A stretch of 64,000 nucleotides of DNA, taken from Chitinophagaceae bacterium C216 (GTDB lineage Bacteria; Bacteroidota; Bacteroidia; Chitinophagales; Chitinophagaceae). Below the pieces are notes generated by a model, which was given only the letters and a program-made list of their open reading frames with translations, had not been told where the DNA came from and ran no database searches. This document shows positions 41,633 through 52,100 of this stretch, one piece after another (within the stretch, counting starts at the first letter, position 1; the number at the start of each line of letters is the position of its first letter). Where the stretch lies: the NCBI GenBank assembly GCA_028485475.2, contig CP144143.1, positions 558,001 through 622,000 of the forward strand, written 5' to 3'. The translations under genes were made by a program, and so were the position numbers.

Positions 41633-41658
41633 AAAAAGCTGCTTTGCAGCAGCTTTTT
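41633..41658. terminator. terminator of the PKD-CHAT-lipoprotein operon
   Basis: AAAAAGCTGCT (41633-41643), TTGC loop, AGCAGCTTTTT (41648-41658): 11 bp with T runs on both strands, 26 bp downstream of the lipoprotein stop. Confidence 0.9.
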
Positions 41659-41683
41659 GAGATTCGGGTTGAGGATATATTGT

Positions 41684-42760
41684 TTATTTGGTGCTCATTT
41701 GGTCAATCAAATTCAACAATTGACTTTCGGACACTTCTGTCAGATTAAAAGTATATGCAACATAGTTTTTACCGCTTTCCGGAGTAGGAATAGTCACATC
41801 GCGCATTTCAGCATAGAACTTTCCGTCTTTGGCACTCATTGCAAGGAATGTACCTTCCTGACCCACCGGAATAGAGTTTTGATAACTTAACAAGCCTTCT
41901 TTACTAGGAGCCGGATACAGAATTACATTGTACAACTTTATGAGCGTATTAGTATTCTTGGTTTTAAAGAACAATAATGTAGGATCATTGGATGTATAAT
42001 TATTGCCGGTTTCCCAGTTAAATTTATCCCCAAAGTAGCCCAATACAGTAGTTTTCGGGCGAGGATCGACATACAATGCATCACAATTCAACCAGGTACC
42101 CAGCCTATCTAACGGGAAGATAGTAGATGTTGCAGAAGCAAAGCCGACACCAGGAATTTGATCCCAAACAATACCGCGGTTTACGGACACTTGTGTTGTA
42201 CCGGTAACAAGCTGATTTTCATGATTATGTCCGGATACAGTATAGGTAATAACTGTATCTCCCTCCCACATCGGAACTTCCATTCTTTGAGGTTGTTCGC
42301 CATTAGCATTTGCAAGACCAATGGGTACTACAACAGACGGAGGTTTTACGGCATCAAGCACTAAGTCTTCACCATTTTGTCTGGCGCGAACAATGATTTC
42401 TCCGAAAGACTCCAGCATTTCTCCGCTCGAAGTAAGCGTAGGACGGTTAGCCAAAATCATGTCTGAGGCCTTTAGGATATCTCTTGCGGAAATATTTACA
42501 TTGCCGGTTACGGGAGCCCCTCCTTTTGTTCTAAATACGCCAGCCGGAAAAGTGATGGTAGTTCCACTACTTAATGTGATGGTACCGCCGGCTGCTGCAT
42601 CCAATACAAAAGCCTCTTCTTTAGGGGCGTATTTTTTAAAGAATTCGTCCATCATGCGGGCCGATGCTTTATCATTTGCTCCCGGCATGATGGGTGTATC
42701 GCTCTTTTTACAGGCTATCACAGTTGCCGCTATCGCTGCCAATAATAATATCTTTTTCAT
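41684..42760 (-). CDS. lipoprotein of unknown function in the CHAT operon
   Basis: A 358-aa lipoprotein: lipobox ATVIAC, Cys17. Residues 45-110 look like a ZU5/immunoglobulin-like beta domain (LDAAAGGTITLSSGTTITFPAG, GAPVTGNVNISARDI); the rest is beta-rich, with GEIIVRARQNGEDL and FPLDRLGTWLNCDALYVDP. No enzyme motif is visible. It is the last gene of the operon, 62 bp after the CHAT gene, and ends at a strong terminator. It may be a surface or periplasmic partner or substrate of the CHAT protein; that is inference. Confidence 0.8.
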   Translation of the reverse strand: MKKILLLAAIAATVIACKKSDTPIMPGANDKASARMMDEFFKKYAPKEEAFVLDAAAGGTITLSSGTTITFPAGVFRTKGGAPVTGNVNISARDILKASDMILANRPTLTSSGEMLESFGEIIVRARQNGEDLVLDAVKPPSVVVPIGLANANGEQPQRMEVPMWEGDTVITYTVSGHNHENQLVTGTTQVSVNRGIVWDQIPGVGFASATSTIFPLDRLGTWLNCDALYVDPRPKTTVLGYFGDKFNWETGNNYTSNDPTLLFFKTKNTNTLIKLYNVILYPAPSKEGLLSYQNSIPVGQEGTFLAMSAKDGKFYAEMRDVTIPTPESGKNYVAYTFNLTEVSESQLLNLIDQMSTK

Positions 42761-42822
42761 GGGATTCTAGTTTTATGTTTCAAAATGTTGTTCATGGGTA
42801 TATCAACACTTTGAAACATTTG

Positions 42823-45438
42823 TTACCCCCTTTTCAAAAATTTTTTTTGGCGTATAAAAAATAGGCCAACTAGTAGCATTGCGACGGCGATGACAATGTA
42901 TCCATAAGGTATTTTGGACTGAAGTATAATGGGCTGATTCACCCCTTGATAATAAAACGCAGCCCACAGCCAGGGATTTTGAGCAGCCACATGAGTATGA
43001 TTCTTCAAATACGCGATGCGTGCATTTTTTAGAGCCTGTGCCGGTGTTTTTACTTTTTCAAGTTCTTTATAAAAATGCTGAATTAGTGTCTTCGTTGCAG
43101 CATCATCTACTGCCCAGCGCGACGAAAGCACACCTCCTACACCCTTGCTAAGCAACGAACGTCCCAAACTCTGCATGCCTTCATGTTGTATCATTGTTCC
43201 TTTTCCTGTTTCACAAGCGGCTAGCACCATCAATGGACATCGGGCTGTGTTAAATTGTATCTGTCCCAGATACAGCTTTTCCTTTAAAACAATATAAGGC
43301 TGGTGGGTATTATCATCCGCCACAGCATGGGATGCCAAGTGTATAATGTCGTTACTGTTTAGCGCATCATAAAAAACCTTATTTGCTGTCTTTGCCGCAG
43401 CATATTTTTGGGTTTTAAAATGTTTTGCTAGAAAATCAACTTCATCTTTTGAAGAAGGCAATGCCGGAAACCCTAGATGTGGCTTTTCAAAAGCAAAAGC
43501 ATTAATAACTGCGCATACTTCATCGGAATGTGCATTGAGCAACTGTAATAAAGAATATTGATAGCTCACTGCCTGCTGCAACCCTAAATAGGTAAATGTA
43601 TTTTCTGATAAACAGAGGGCTTCCAACGGCAACAGATGCAGCGCTCCCGCAGGAGATACAATAAGTGACGTGTTATTAGTTATACCAATGCCAGGAAGGT
43701 ATTTTTGAAGCAAAGCATGAGAAGCTTTTGCATATGCATACGGATTATTATTAAACGCAGTCGGCCCCTCATAAAAATAAGTATTTACAAAGTCGTAAAT
43801 ATCAGCGAAGCTGCTCGTGGTATCGACGGTATGACTAACGTCCTCTTTTGATACAGAAACAATATACAATGAACGATTACCAGAGTAATAGCTAATTACG
43901 GTGTTATCTCTACGAATCTCATTAAGCCAGTCTACGAATTTTTGATAAGATGGTGCAGATAATGACTGAGCAAATACGTTTCCCTTCAAACTAAGCTGAT
44001 ATTCTTTTTCGGCGATACGCTTTTTAATAAGCGTCTTTTGTTCTTCATCGGTTGTTTGTGCCAACAAAAAATAGTCCTCCCGAAGCGCTTCAAACAAATA
44101 GGTGGTGACACTACTGTCCGATTGCCACTGCCTCGTACGTTGTTGCTCATACATCAGCTTTCGTCCTTTTGACAACTCAGCAAGCCATAAGGCTTTTATT
44201 AAATAGGCTTCTTTTTTTGTGGCATCGTATAAAGAATGATTCCATGCTATGGCTTGCTCTGTATTGGTTTCATTGAAATAAATACTTCCTTCGCTGAACA
44301 ACCAAGTGTCAATGAGCTGTTGCGTATAATAATCGTTCAGCACCGCCTGTTCATACCAATAAGATGTACTGTCTATATCGTGCAGTTGCTCATAGCATTT
44401 CGCCAATCCAAACATGGATGCAGTAACTGTATAATCAGGATATAAGCCTAAGGTGTCTAACTTAAAGTTATTTAAAGCTTGAGAAAACCAGTCTTTGCTT
44501 TCGACAAAACGATGCAACGAAAGTAAACAAATGCCTATCTCGTTGGCCACCTTAGCTCTTTCTCGTGTAGCCAGCAAATCGTTCTGCGACCAAGCTTTAA
44601 GCAAATAGCCTAAAGCTTCTGACTGTTTGTCTTCAACAGTAAGAATATATGCACGATCAATTAAAGAAGTAACAATCCAGTTATTATTGATATTGGATGA
44701 ATTAAAACGAAGTGCTTTTTCGTTCCATAAACGGGCACTATCTTTTTGCTGCATTTCTAGATAGGCTTGGGCTTTCAAGTTGTATAGCAATACAGCGGTC
44801 CCATCGTTTTGCTGTAAAGCACTAATCCCCTTGTTGCAGATTTCCTGTACCACTTCATACTCCTGCATATTCAAGTGTGTAGTAGCCATATTGGCATACA
44901 AAGCCGGTAGCATTTCATATTTACCGTTTTCGATGGCTAAAGCTATAGCCGTTTGTTGTATGAGAATGGCTTTGCTGAAATCTCCAATGCGCGTATAATT
45001 ATTTCCCAAAGGCTTGCAAACATATTCCTCTACCTCCATTTCTTGCACCAAAGTACCGTTGGTTTTTTCTTGCCGATAAAAAGCATATGCTTGCTCGTAC
45101 CACCGAGTAGAAGCTTGTATCTGCCCGCTTTGCAGCAAATGATACGCGATATTGGTGAGTAAATGATAGTAGGCTAATTTTTCCTCATCGGTGATAGGAC
45201 TTCGCCAAATTTTGGCAACAATAGAATCTGCTTTATTGGCCAAAACAGGAGCTTCATCTATTTGGTCAAAAGCCAGATTCAAATAGTCCGTTAGTGCGTC
45301 TTGTGTCTTAAGTTCGTTGTAATCTTTGAAAATCAGGTCTTGAAAAGTAGTGGCGTAAATAAAGAACAGCATTATCACAGTGCCCGCCAAAAGCAAAGGC
45401 TTCTTACACTGTCGTATTGCTTGTTTTACAATCGCCAT
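42823..45438 (-). CDS. membrane-anchored TPR-CHAT protease-like protein
   Basis: An 871-aa protein. A basic N-terminus and one helix (LLLAGTVIMLFFIYATT, about 15-31), then TPR-like repeats over about 50-480 (GNNYTRIGDFSKAILIQQTA, YANMATTHLNMQEYEVVQEI), then a CHAT domain (about 540-840) with catalytic His704 in HLASHA and Cys742 in LAACETG, plus GGVLSSRWAVDD. A second helix (843-863) and basic tail RQKKFLKRG end it. Positive residues flank the cytoplasmic side of both helices, so the TPR-CHAT body should face the periplasm. CHAT domains are caspase/gingipain-like cysteine peptidases. It overlaps the PKD gene by 13 bp. Confidence 0.92.
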   Translation of the reverse strand: MAIVKQAIRQCKKPLLLAGTVIMLFFIYATTFQDLIFKDYNELKTQDALTDYLNLAFDQIDEAPVLANKADSIVAKIWRSPITDEEKLAYYHLLTNIAYHLLQSGQIQASTRWYEQAYAFYRQEKTNGTLVQEMEVEEYVCKPLGNNYTRIGDFSKAILIQQTAIALAIENGKYEMLPALYANMATTHLNMQEYEVVQEICNKGISALQQNDGTAVLLYNLKAQAYLEMQQKDSARLWNEKALRFNSSNINNNWIVTSLIDRAYILTVEDKQSEALGYLLKAWSQNDLLATRERAKVANEIGICLLSLHRFVESKDWFSQALNNFKLDTLGLYPDYTVTASMFGLAKCYEQLHDIDSTSYWYEQAVLNDYYTQQLIDTWLFSEGSIYFNETNTEQAIAWNHSLYDATKKEAYLIKALWLAELSKGRKLMYEQQRTRQWQSDSSVTTYLFEALREDYFLLAQTTDEEQKTLIKKRIAEKEYQLSLKGNVFAQSLSAPSYQKFVDWLNEIRRDNTVISYYSGNRSLYIVSVSKEDVSHTVDTTSSFADIYDFVNTYFYEGPTAFNNNPYAYAKASHALLQKYLPGIGITNNTSLIVSPAGALHLLPLEALCLSENTFTYLGLQQAVSYQYSLLQLLNAHSDEVCAVINAFAFEKPHLGFPALPSSKDEVDFLAKHFKTQKYAAAKTANKVFYDALNSNDIIHLASHAVADDNTHQPYIVLKEKLYLGQIQFNTARCPLMVLAACETGKGTMIQHEGMQSLGRSLLSKGVGGVLSSRWAVDDAATKTLIQHFYKELEKVKTPAQALKNARIAYLKNHTHVAAQNPWLWAAFYYQGVNQPIILQSKIPYGYIVIAVAMLLVGLFFIRQKKFLKRG

Positions 45439-47396
45439 CCTGCATAAAAGTACCCAAAGCTACTGTTTTTACCGTTGTAATAATATCTAAAACCTATATG
45501 GGGGCCCAGTTTTACTTTTCCTAATTGCAGGTCAAAGAACGGACGGGCGCGCCAGTTACTGAAAGCTTTAATTCTTTCTTTATTGAAAAGGGTATATGGA
45601 TTTCGTGGAGCATTAGGATCGTTTACTACTAATAGATGATACGTTTTACTTCCTTCTATCTCTCCGGCAATATCCGCCGTCACAACAGCCCCGGCTCCGA
45701 TAGAAATATAATCGTTGATGTTGTATCGCAACTGCAGTGGTATTAGTTTAATCTGACTGATTTTGGTAGTTTGTAACGAATCTATCCTATCGTACCCAAA
45801 TCTTTTCATAAGCGAATCAATAAAAATAGAGCCCTCTTCTTGAACAGAGATTCTGGTGGTAGTAGTACGTACCGCAGCTTTATAATACAACTCTGTCTGA
45901 AAATAGGGGAGATACGGTGCCAGTGGGGCTATCCCGATTCCTGTTACGATACCATCGCTTACCTTGGCGTCGTTGCCAAAAGCCTTTTCATATCCCGCCA
46001 TAAAAATGGGCGAGGGACTTTTCTTGAAACGACCTGTGGCATAATTAGTAATTACCGGCTCGTTTTTATCAAAATAAATTGCCGTACGCGACTTAAAGGG
46101 TTTGTTTTCTAATTTCTTTCGGGTAACTACACTAAACTCCAGAAACCCTTTAGTACTGTCCTTATCTTCTACACCTTTCTGGTTGGTTCCAGGCAAGTAA
46201 ATGCCATGGAAAGTAAAGATGGCCCCGTTTTCCTTTTTCTGAAGCTCCCAGCAACCGCGTTTTACGGCAGCCAGACTATCACAGGGAGGACAGAAAGGTG
46301 ACATATCGGTAATCTGTATAGTTTCAGGATTGAGGACTGGAGCTAAGTCTATATCCAGTGCAATTTTTCGGGCAGGCCCTTTTCCATTGTTTTGAAAACG
46401 AACCTTATAATGTAGGGGTTTATATTTTTTCAAAAAGCGATAACTGATGCGCCCTCCCTTAATGTTCATCTTATTGGGATCGTGCGAGTTTACTACAGGG
46501 ATGTTCAACTTATGCATTACCGGTTGTCCTTTTTCAGGAACATACACACCGGTTATGGTAAGCGTAGCATTGGTATCCTTCAACATATCGGGGGTTACAT
46601 ACAGTTGTAGAAATGAAAATGCCGTTTGCCCCGCATCGATATTCCTAACATCGGCAGTAAAGACGCTTTTATATAAAGAAAAAGTACTGGACAAAAGCGA
46701 AGAAGCTTCCACTGCTTCTACTGTTTTACTGAAATTAGAGGCTGGACTCCCGCTCTCTGTAACCAGTAAAGCCGATTGCAACGCAAAGGGGAAATCAGTG
46801 TCTTTGTTATACGCCATTAATGGAGATGTATAATCATAACTTCTGAACTCTGATGTATCAAAACAGGTTTGTTCAAACTGTTTTTCATTTAGCAATAAAT
46901 AAAACCGACCCTTAACAGGCTCCGGCCCCGTATTACGCCACCCTGCTATTAGCACCATAGTATCGTCGGGCTTGGCCATACAATTATACTTCAGCTCAAA
47001 AATACCATTGGCCTTAAAAAAATCCCTTTCTGCAGCAGAAGCAATGAAAGAACCCGGCGGGGCTGGTTTTTTGACTTCAACCCTTTGCTTTTTTCGCTGG
47101 GGTTTTTTTCCGTCGTCATAATTATTCACTGCGTACAGATATACATCATACACCCCTTCTTTGGCATAAATATGTTCTGGACTTTCGGCAGTACTGAAGT
47201 GTCCATCACCAAAGTCCCATAGATAAGTATAAAAAGGTTCTGGAGCTCCCGGTATTTGAGTGAGTGGAGGCAATGCTATGGAAAAGGACACTTTATTGGT
47301 GCTATCCATGTTAGCAATAATGGTACTATCGGCCTGCTGTGCTATAGCACTTCTGCATAATGCTATATACAGTAAAGTCGCAATAATATATCTCAC
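45426..47396 (-). CDS. secreted PKD-domain protein with C-terminal barrel-like region
   Basis: A 656-aa protein with a signal peptide (MRYIIATLLYIALCRSAIAQ). A PKD domain lies at about 35-110 (YLWDFGDGHFSTAESPEHIY, GVYDVYLYAVN). A large middle part has conserved-repeat-like beta sequence (SHDPNKMNIKGGRISYRFL, YKVRFQNNGKGPARKIALDIDL) as in secreted Bacteroidota adhesin-like proteins. The last 150 residues contain strand-like segments ending YYNGKNSSFGYFYAGWRL, suggesting an outer-membrane barrel. It is first gene of the operon, overlapping CHAT by 13 bp and divergent from the sigma factor. It may be the surface component or target of the CHAT protein. Confidence 0.85.
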   Translation of the reverse strand: MRYIIATLLYIALCRSAIAQQADSTIIANMDSTNKVSFSIALPPLTQIPGAPEPFYTYLWDFGDGHFSTAESPEHIYAKEGVYDVYLYAVNNYDDGKKPQRKKQRVEVKKPAPPGSFIASAAERDFFKANGIFELKYNCMAKPDDTMVLIAGWRNTGPEPVKGRFYLLLNEKQFEQTCFDTSEFRSYDYTSPLMAYNKDTDFPFALQSALLVTESGSPASNFSKTVEAVEASSLLSSTFSLYKSVFTADVRNIDAGQTAFSFLQLYVTPDMLKDTNATLTITGVYVPEKGQPVMHKLNIPVVNSHDPNKMNIKGGRISYRFLKKYKPLHYKVRFQNNGKGPARKIALDIDLAPVLNPETIQITDMSPFCPPCDSLAAVKRGCWELQKKENGAIFTFHGIYLPGTNQKGVEDKDSTKGFLEFSVVTRKKLENKPFKSRTAIYFDKNEPVITNYATGRFKKSPSPIFMAGYEKAFGNDAKVSDGIVTGIGIAPLAPYLPYFQTELYYKAAVRTTTTRISVQEEGSIFIDSLMKRFGYDRIDSLQTTKISQIKLIPLQLRYNINDYISIGAGAVVTADIAGEIEGSKTYHLLVVNDPNAPRNPYTLFNKERIKAFSNWRARPFFDLQLGKVKLGPHIGFRYYYNGKNSSFGYFYAGWRL

Positions 47397-47523
47397 TGGA
47401 ACAGTATTTTCTGGTATATCAAAAAAATTGACAAAATGTTACCTGATATAGCGTGTATAAATTTAGATTAAAAACGCAGCGCTAAAAAATATTTATTACA
47501 TTGCTAGCTACAAAATCAAGCTT

Positions 47524-48075
47524 TTGCATACCGACCATAAATACATAGAGGCTCTTAAAAAGCACGATGCTCGGCTTATCGAAGAAATTTATAGCAAAAC
47601 AGCTCCGGGTATTAGAGCGTATTTGATTTCAAAAGGAGCTAAGGAAGAAGAAGCGGGAGACGTTTTTCAAGAAGCGCTGATTGATTTGTATAAGCTAGCT
47701 CAAGATGACAACTTCGTATTGACCTGCCCTTTGGAGGCCTTTCTTCTACTGATATGTAAGCGCAAATGGATCAATATTGTTGAAAAAAATGCCCGACGCG
47801 GGGTAACAAAAAGCATCGATGACGGATATACGCATATAGCCGCGAGCGATGACAGCGCAACCACTCTGTATGCCGACACATTCGAGAAAGAACAGCGTGT
47901 ACTAGAGATGCTAGAAAAAATAAGTGAACGTTGTCGAGAAATCATTGTGGCCAGCTATTCTCAAATACCCCAACAACAACTCGCGGAACAAATGGGCGTA
48001 AGCTATGCATATCTCCGTAAAAAGAAATCGCTGTGCATGGCCGAACTGATTAACCTTGTTAGAAACCACAAATAA
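47524..48075 (+). CDS. ECF-type RNA polymerase sigma factor
   Basis: A 183-aa sigma-70 family protein started from a TTG at 47524 (no ATG precedes the conserved part). Region 2: DARLIEEIYSKTAPGIRAYL, EEAGDVFQEALIDLYKLA; region 4 helix-turn-helix: ISERCREIIVASYSQIPQQQLAEQMGVSYAYLRKKK. It sits 7 bp before an anti-sigma-like gene and 127 bp from the divergent PKD-CHAT operon, which I infer it controls. The intergenic region has TAAATTTA (47458-47465), a near -7 box pointing to the sigma gene. Confidence 0.88.
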   Translation: MHTDHKYIEALKKHDARLIEEIYSKTAPGIRAYLISKGAKEEEAGDVFQEALIDLYKLAQDDNFVLTCPLEAFLLLICKRKWINIVEKNARRGVTKSIDDGYTHIAASDDSATTLYADTFEKEQRVLEMLEKISERCREIIVASYSQIPQQQLAEQMGVSYAYLRKKKSLCMAELINLVRNHK

Positions 48076-48081
48076 TGCAGC

Positions 48082-48798
48082 ATGAACAATTTTGAAAAAA
48101 TAGAAGCATATCTGGAGGGCTGGATGACGCAGGAAGAGCGTGCTGCGTTTGAAGCCGAGCTGCAAACCAATGAGGCTTTGAGAAAAGATTATGAAGATTG
48201 GCTTTACACCGAACGTGTGCTCCAAAAACAACTTTCTGCAGATGAAAAAACACAGGAATTAAAAAATATACTTACTCCGCTTACCCGCAAATATTTTAAA
48301 GTTGAAAGAAAACCGCAAGGTAAAGTGGTGTCCTTTAAGAAATATATTATTGCAGCGGCAACAGCGGCGGCTATCCTTATTATTTTCTTGTCCATTCCAG
48401 GAGGAATCGACAATTATCAGGTTCCCATAATGCCCCAAGCCGTGGTGAGAGGAGCCGAAGATTTATCGAACGAGGGCGCACAACTGTTCAATAAAGGCGA
48501 ATATGAAAAAGCATTGCCTTTGTTAAAACAACAAGCCGAGCACAATCCGGAGGATGCAACTATCCAATATTTTTATGCAATAGCTCTCATAAAAACCGCT
48601 CAATACGAAATCGCACTACCCGTTCTGGAACGACTGAGCGAGGGAGTTTCGGCATATAAGGAAGATGCTGCATTTTTTACTGCGCTGGCAGCATATAAAC
48701 TGCAGCGTAATGATACTGCCTTAAAATATGCTCAACAGGTGAGCGAACACTCCCCTTATTACAAAAAAGCTCAGAAAATTATCAGGAAGCTTAATTAG
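48082..48798 (+). CDS. single-pass TPR protein, probable anti-sigma factor
   Basis: A 238-aa protein. The cytoplasmic N-terminus (FEKIEAYLEGWMTQEERAAF) has the helix pattern seen at the start of anti-sigma factors; one helix follows at about 88-106 (YIIAAATAAAILIIFLSI), then a periplasmic tail with TPR units (LSNEGAQLFNKGEYEKALPLL, ATIQYFYAIALIKTAQYEIALPVL). It lacks a zinc-binding HxxxCxxC. Adjacent to the sigma gene, it could hold the sigma factor at the membrane and sense an envelope partner through the TPRs, perhaps the TPR-CHAT protein. Overlaps the convergent next gene by 8 bp. Confidence 0.82.
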   Translation: MNNFEKIEAYLEGWMTQEERAAFEAELQTNEALRKDYEDWLYTERVLQKQLSADEKTQELKNILTPLTRKYFKVERKPQGKVVSFKKYIIAAATAAAILIIFLSIPGGIDNYQVPIMPQAVVRGAEDLSNEGAQLFNKGEYEKALPLLKQQAEHNPEDATIQYFYAIALIKTAQYEIALPVLERLSEGVSAYKEDAAFFTALAAYKLQRNDTALKYAQQVSEHSPYYKKAQKIIRKLN

Positions 48799-49069
48799 TT
48801 TGTGTTTTCCAGAATCTGCCGAAAAGACCAATGTATTTTTCTTTAGTAGCAGCCGCTATTTTTTTTCCATCAATAGATGTAGGATTGAAATAAGTTACCT
48901 CGCCCTCGGAATAAATCAGATGGCTTTTGTACTCAATCAGCGGAGGAGATCCCGTTTTACCCAGTGTGGGCTGAATAAAACTATAAAAATCGGCCTCTTT
49001 AGGATTGGTAAAAAAGGCAATTAATATGGCAGCTATAATCAATAACGATATCAGTCTTCTGAATTTCAT
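48791..49069 (-). CDS. small membrane-anchored protein, DUF4359-like
   Basis: A 92-aa protein: basic N-terminus, one helix (LISLLIIAAILIAFFTNP) and a short external domain (EADFYSFIQPTLGKTG, HLIYSEGEVTYFNPTS, IGLFGRFW). The TNPKEADFYSFI segment after the helix resembles DUF4359. Function unknown. Convergent with the anti-sigma-like gene, overlapping by 8 bp. Confidence 0.75.
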   Translation of the reverse strand: MKFRRLISLLIIAAILIAFFTNPKEADFYSFIQPTLGKTGSPPLIEYKSHLIYSEGEVTYFNPTSIDGKKIAAATKEKYIGLFGRFWKTQTN

Positions 49070-49144
49070 ATGATCTCAAATAAAAGGACTTTTATTATAC
49101 CATAACGCACAAGTAGACATTATAGTATATATGCTTCAGACGAA

Positions 49145-52100
49145 TTAACTAAACAAATACTCTACATCTTCTTTGGTAAGCGATTTCACAAATCCGGTTT
49201 CGTCAGAGATGAGATCTTTGGCCAACGCCTTTTTCTTTTCCTGAAGTTGTAGAATTTTATCTTCTATCGTGTCTTTACAAATCATCCTATACGCGAAAAT
49301 ATTCTTGGTTTGACCAATACGATGCGTACGGTCTATTGCCTGTTGTTCTACTGCCGGATTCCACCAGGGATCCACAATATACACATAGTCCGCTGCAGTA
49401 AGGTTCAAACCTACCCCTCCGGCTTTCAGTGAAATAAGGAATACGCGTACTTCATCATTAGTCTGGAAGTTTTGAATCGCTCTTTCGCGTTCGGGAGCAG
49501 ATGTACTTCCGTCGAAATACTCGTACTTCACACCCAACTCATCGAGTTTTTTACGGATCAGGCCCAGCATTCCCAGGAATTGAGAGAAGACGAGTGCTTT
49601 ATGATCGCTCATGTCTTCGGTAATCTCGCGGGCAAGCTCTTCAATTTTGATGGAGTGATTTTCAAAAACTTCATCTTCGTTTAAGATCGCCGGTGAGTCG
49701 CAAATCTGACGCAGCTTTAACAACCCCTGTAGAATGGTTAGTTGCGATTTAGCAATACCTTGAGTATCTATCGACCCTAAAATCTTATTTCGATAATCAT
49801 TTCTATAGGCATCATAAATGCGACGTTGCTCATCACCCATTTCACACCATAAAATCATTTCCTGCTTTTCGGGTAAGTCTTTAGCTACCTGCTCTTTTGT
49901 ACGTCTTAAAATGAAAGGATACAAAAGCTTTCGCAGGTGTTCCTTTCTATCGGCTTCACCCAGCTTGTCGATAGGAATAGCAAACTCCTGACGGAAGAAC
50001 TCGATGCTACCCAGCATACCGGGGTTGAGAAAATTCATCTGCGCGTAAATATCGAAGGTATTGTTCTGCAACGGCGTACCGCTCATGCACAAACGATGCT
50101 TTGCGTTCAGCAACGATGCAGCACGTGTAACCTTGCTAGCCGGATTTTTGATTGCCTGACTTTCATCGAGCAACAGATAATCAAACTGAAGGTTTAAGAA
50201 AAACTTAATATCGCTGCGCAATGTGCCGTACGTGGTAATGGTGATATCGTATTGTAAAATATCCGCCGTATTGCGGGTGCGGGCAGCACCGTGATGAATA
50301 TAATAAGTAAGTTCCGGCGTAAATTTTTTAATTTCATTTTCCCAGTTGTAGATAAGCGTAGTGGGACATACCACCATGGCTTTCATGTTGGGATGCTGAT
50401 TTTTATAATACTGCAAGAATGATAAAGCCTGTACCGTTTTCCCCAGACCCATATCGTCTGCTAAAATACCACCCCAGTTTACCTTATTAAGATAATTCAG
50501 CCACTGGAAACCGGCCAGCTGATAGGGTCGTAATACAGCCCGTAACTGTTCTGGAGGTTCTACTTCCGGTATTTTATCAAAATCTCTCAGGCGGTTGTAT
50601 TTCTCTTCTAGTTCAAACTGCAACTCTTCTTCATTGCGCAGTTCATACAGCTCGTCAATAACACTTCTGTGATATTGAGAAAGCTTCAGCTTATTATTGT
50701 TCCCTTCTCCTACTCTGAATAGTAAAGCATATTTCTTAATCCAGTCTTCGGGCAAGATACCTAATGTACCATCACCCAGCTGCACATATTGTTGCTTAGC
50801 TGCCAGAGCCCTCTTTACTTCAGCAATGGAAACACGTTGGTCGCCAAACATTATATCCACTTTGGCATCGAACCAATCGGTATTGCTGCTGATAAATATT
50901 TTGGTTTGCGGTTTGGCTGTATTAAACCTGAAGTTGCGAAGCGCCTCATGACCAAATACAGGAACCTGCATTTCTTTCATCGCGTCCACAAACAGAAAAA
51001 ACCAGTTTTCTTTTAAAATCTCCTTGCCTTTCAAAGCAAGTGTACCATCTTCCTCATTTACGATAAAGTTGGAATGCAGGTTTTGGAGTTTTTGAACAAA
51101 AGCATTTTCCTTATCACGATTACGATGAATCGCCAAGATTTTTTCTTGATCAGGAATCAGCATAACTTGTCTTCCTGCGGTACTGGTCTCATGTCCATTG
51201 TAAGAAAACACAGGCGTGAAAACAAGATATTCTCCTTTTTCGGCAAGGAAAAGTTTTATTTCCGGATCTACACCTTTTATTACCTGTAAAAGTGATGTAT
51301 CAAAATCGGTCTTATATTCTTTTGCCAGGGGCAGCACAAACTCATGCAATTGCTGAGGCCATTCTGCTTTTGAAATGCGGATCTTACCATCTGGTAAAAA
51401 GCGTTGTACCAGCTCCACAGCGTCTGCATCGGGCATGGCAAAGATCTCGTGATTATACAAATAGATAAGTGGTGATGGCGCCTCGTTTTCTTCAAGCCCG
51501 TGTACAATGCCTTTGGTGCGAATCAACGATTCGCAAGTATAGGTATCGCCCTCTTTGTCGATGAAAAACTCCAGAGAAACGGGCGTGTCGATAGCGTCTA
51601 CGCTTTGCAGATTTTGTGTTATAAATTTTTTCCCTTGTGGTAATACGTACACCAGGGGATTTTCCCCAGGCTCGCACAAAAGTTTTTTAATGCGTGGTAA
51701 CAGGTATTCGTTTATTAGCTTTTTATCCTCTTTTCCTTCTTGCTCGTCTAAAAGATTTTCAAACGGTGTGTTTCGTGTGATATATTTTTTTACTTCCGTA
51801 TCCTGAAGTTTTCTTACTGTATTCAGAAGCGAAATATCTTTTTCATTAAACGTGGTCGTGTCGATGTACTTAGAGATATCCAGTACTTCGACTTTTCCGA
51901 CAAACTGATTCTGACTTTCATCGGCCTCTCCCGAAACAACTTCCACCGAGAAATAAGGATATTCTTTTTTATTAAAATTAAAGACAATCCCCAGACGGCG
52001 GGTAATGGTAGAAGTTTTCGTGGTTACTTCCGATTCAGCTACAGCTTCTTGCTTAGGCTGCACCGGCTTGGGTTTGGAACCATCGGCAGAAGGAGTGATT

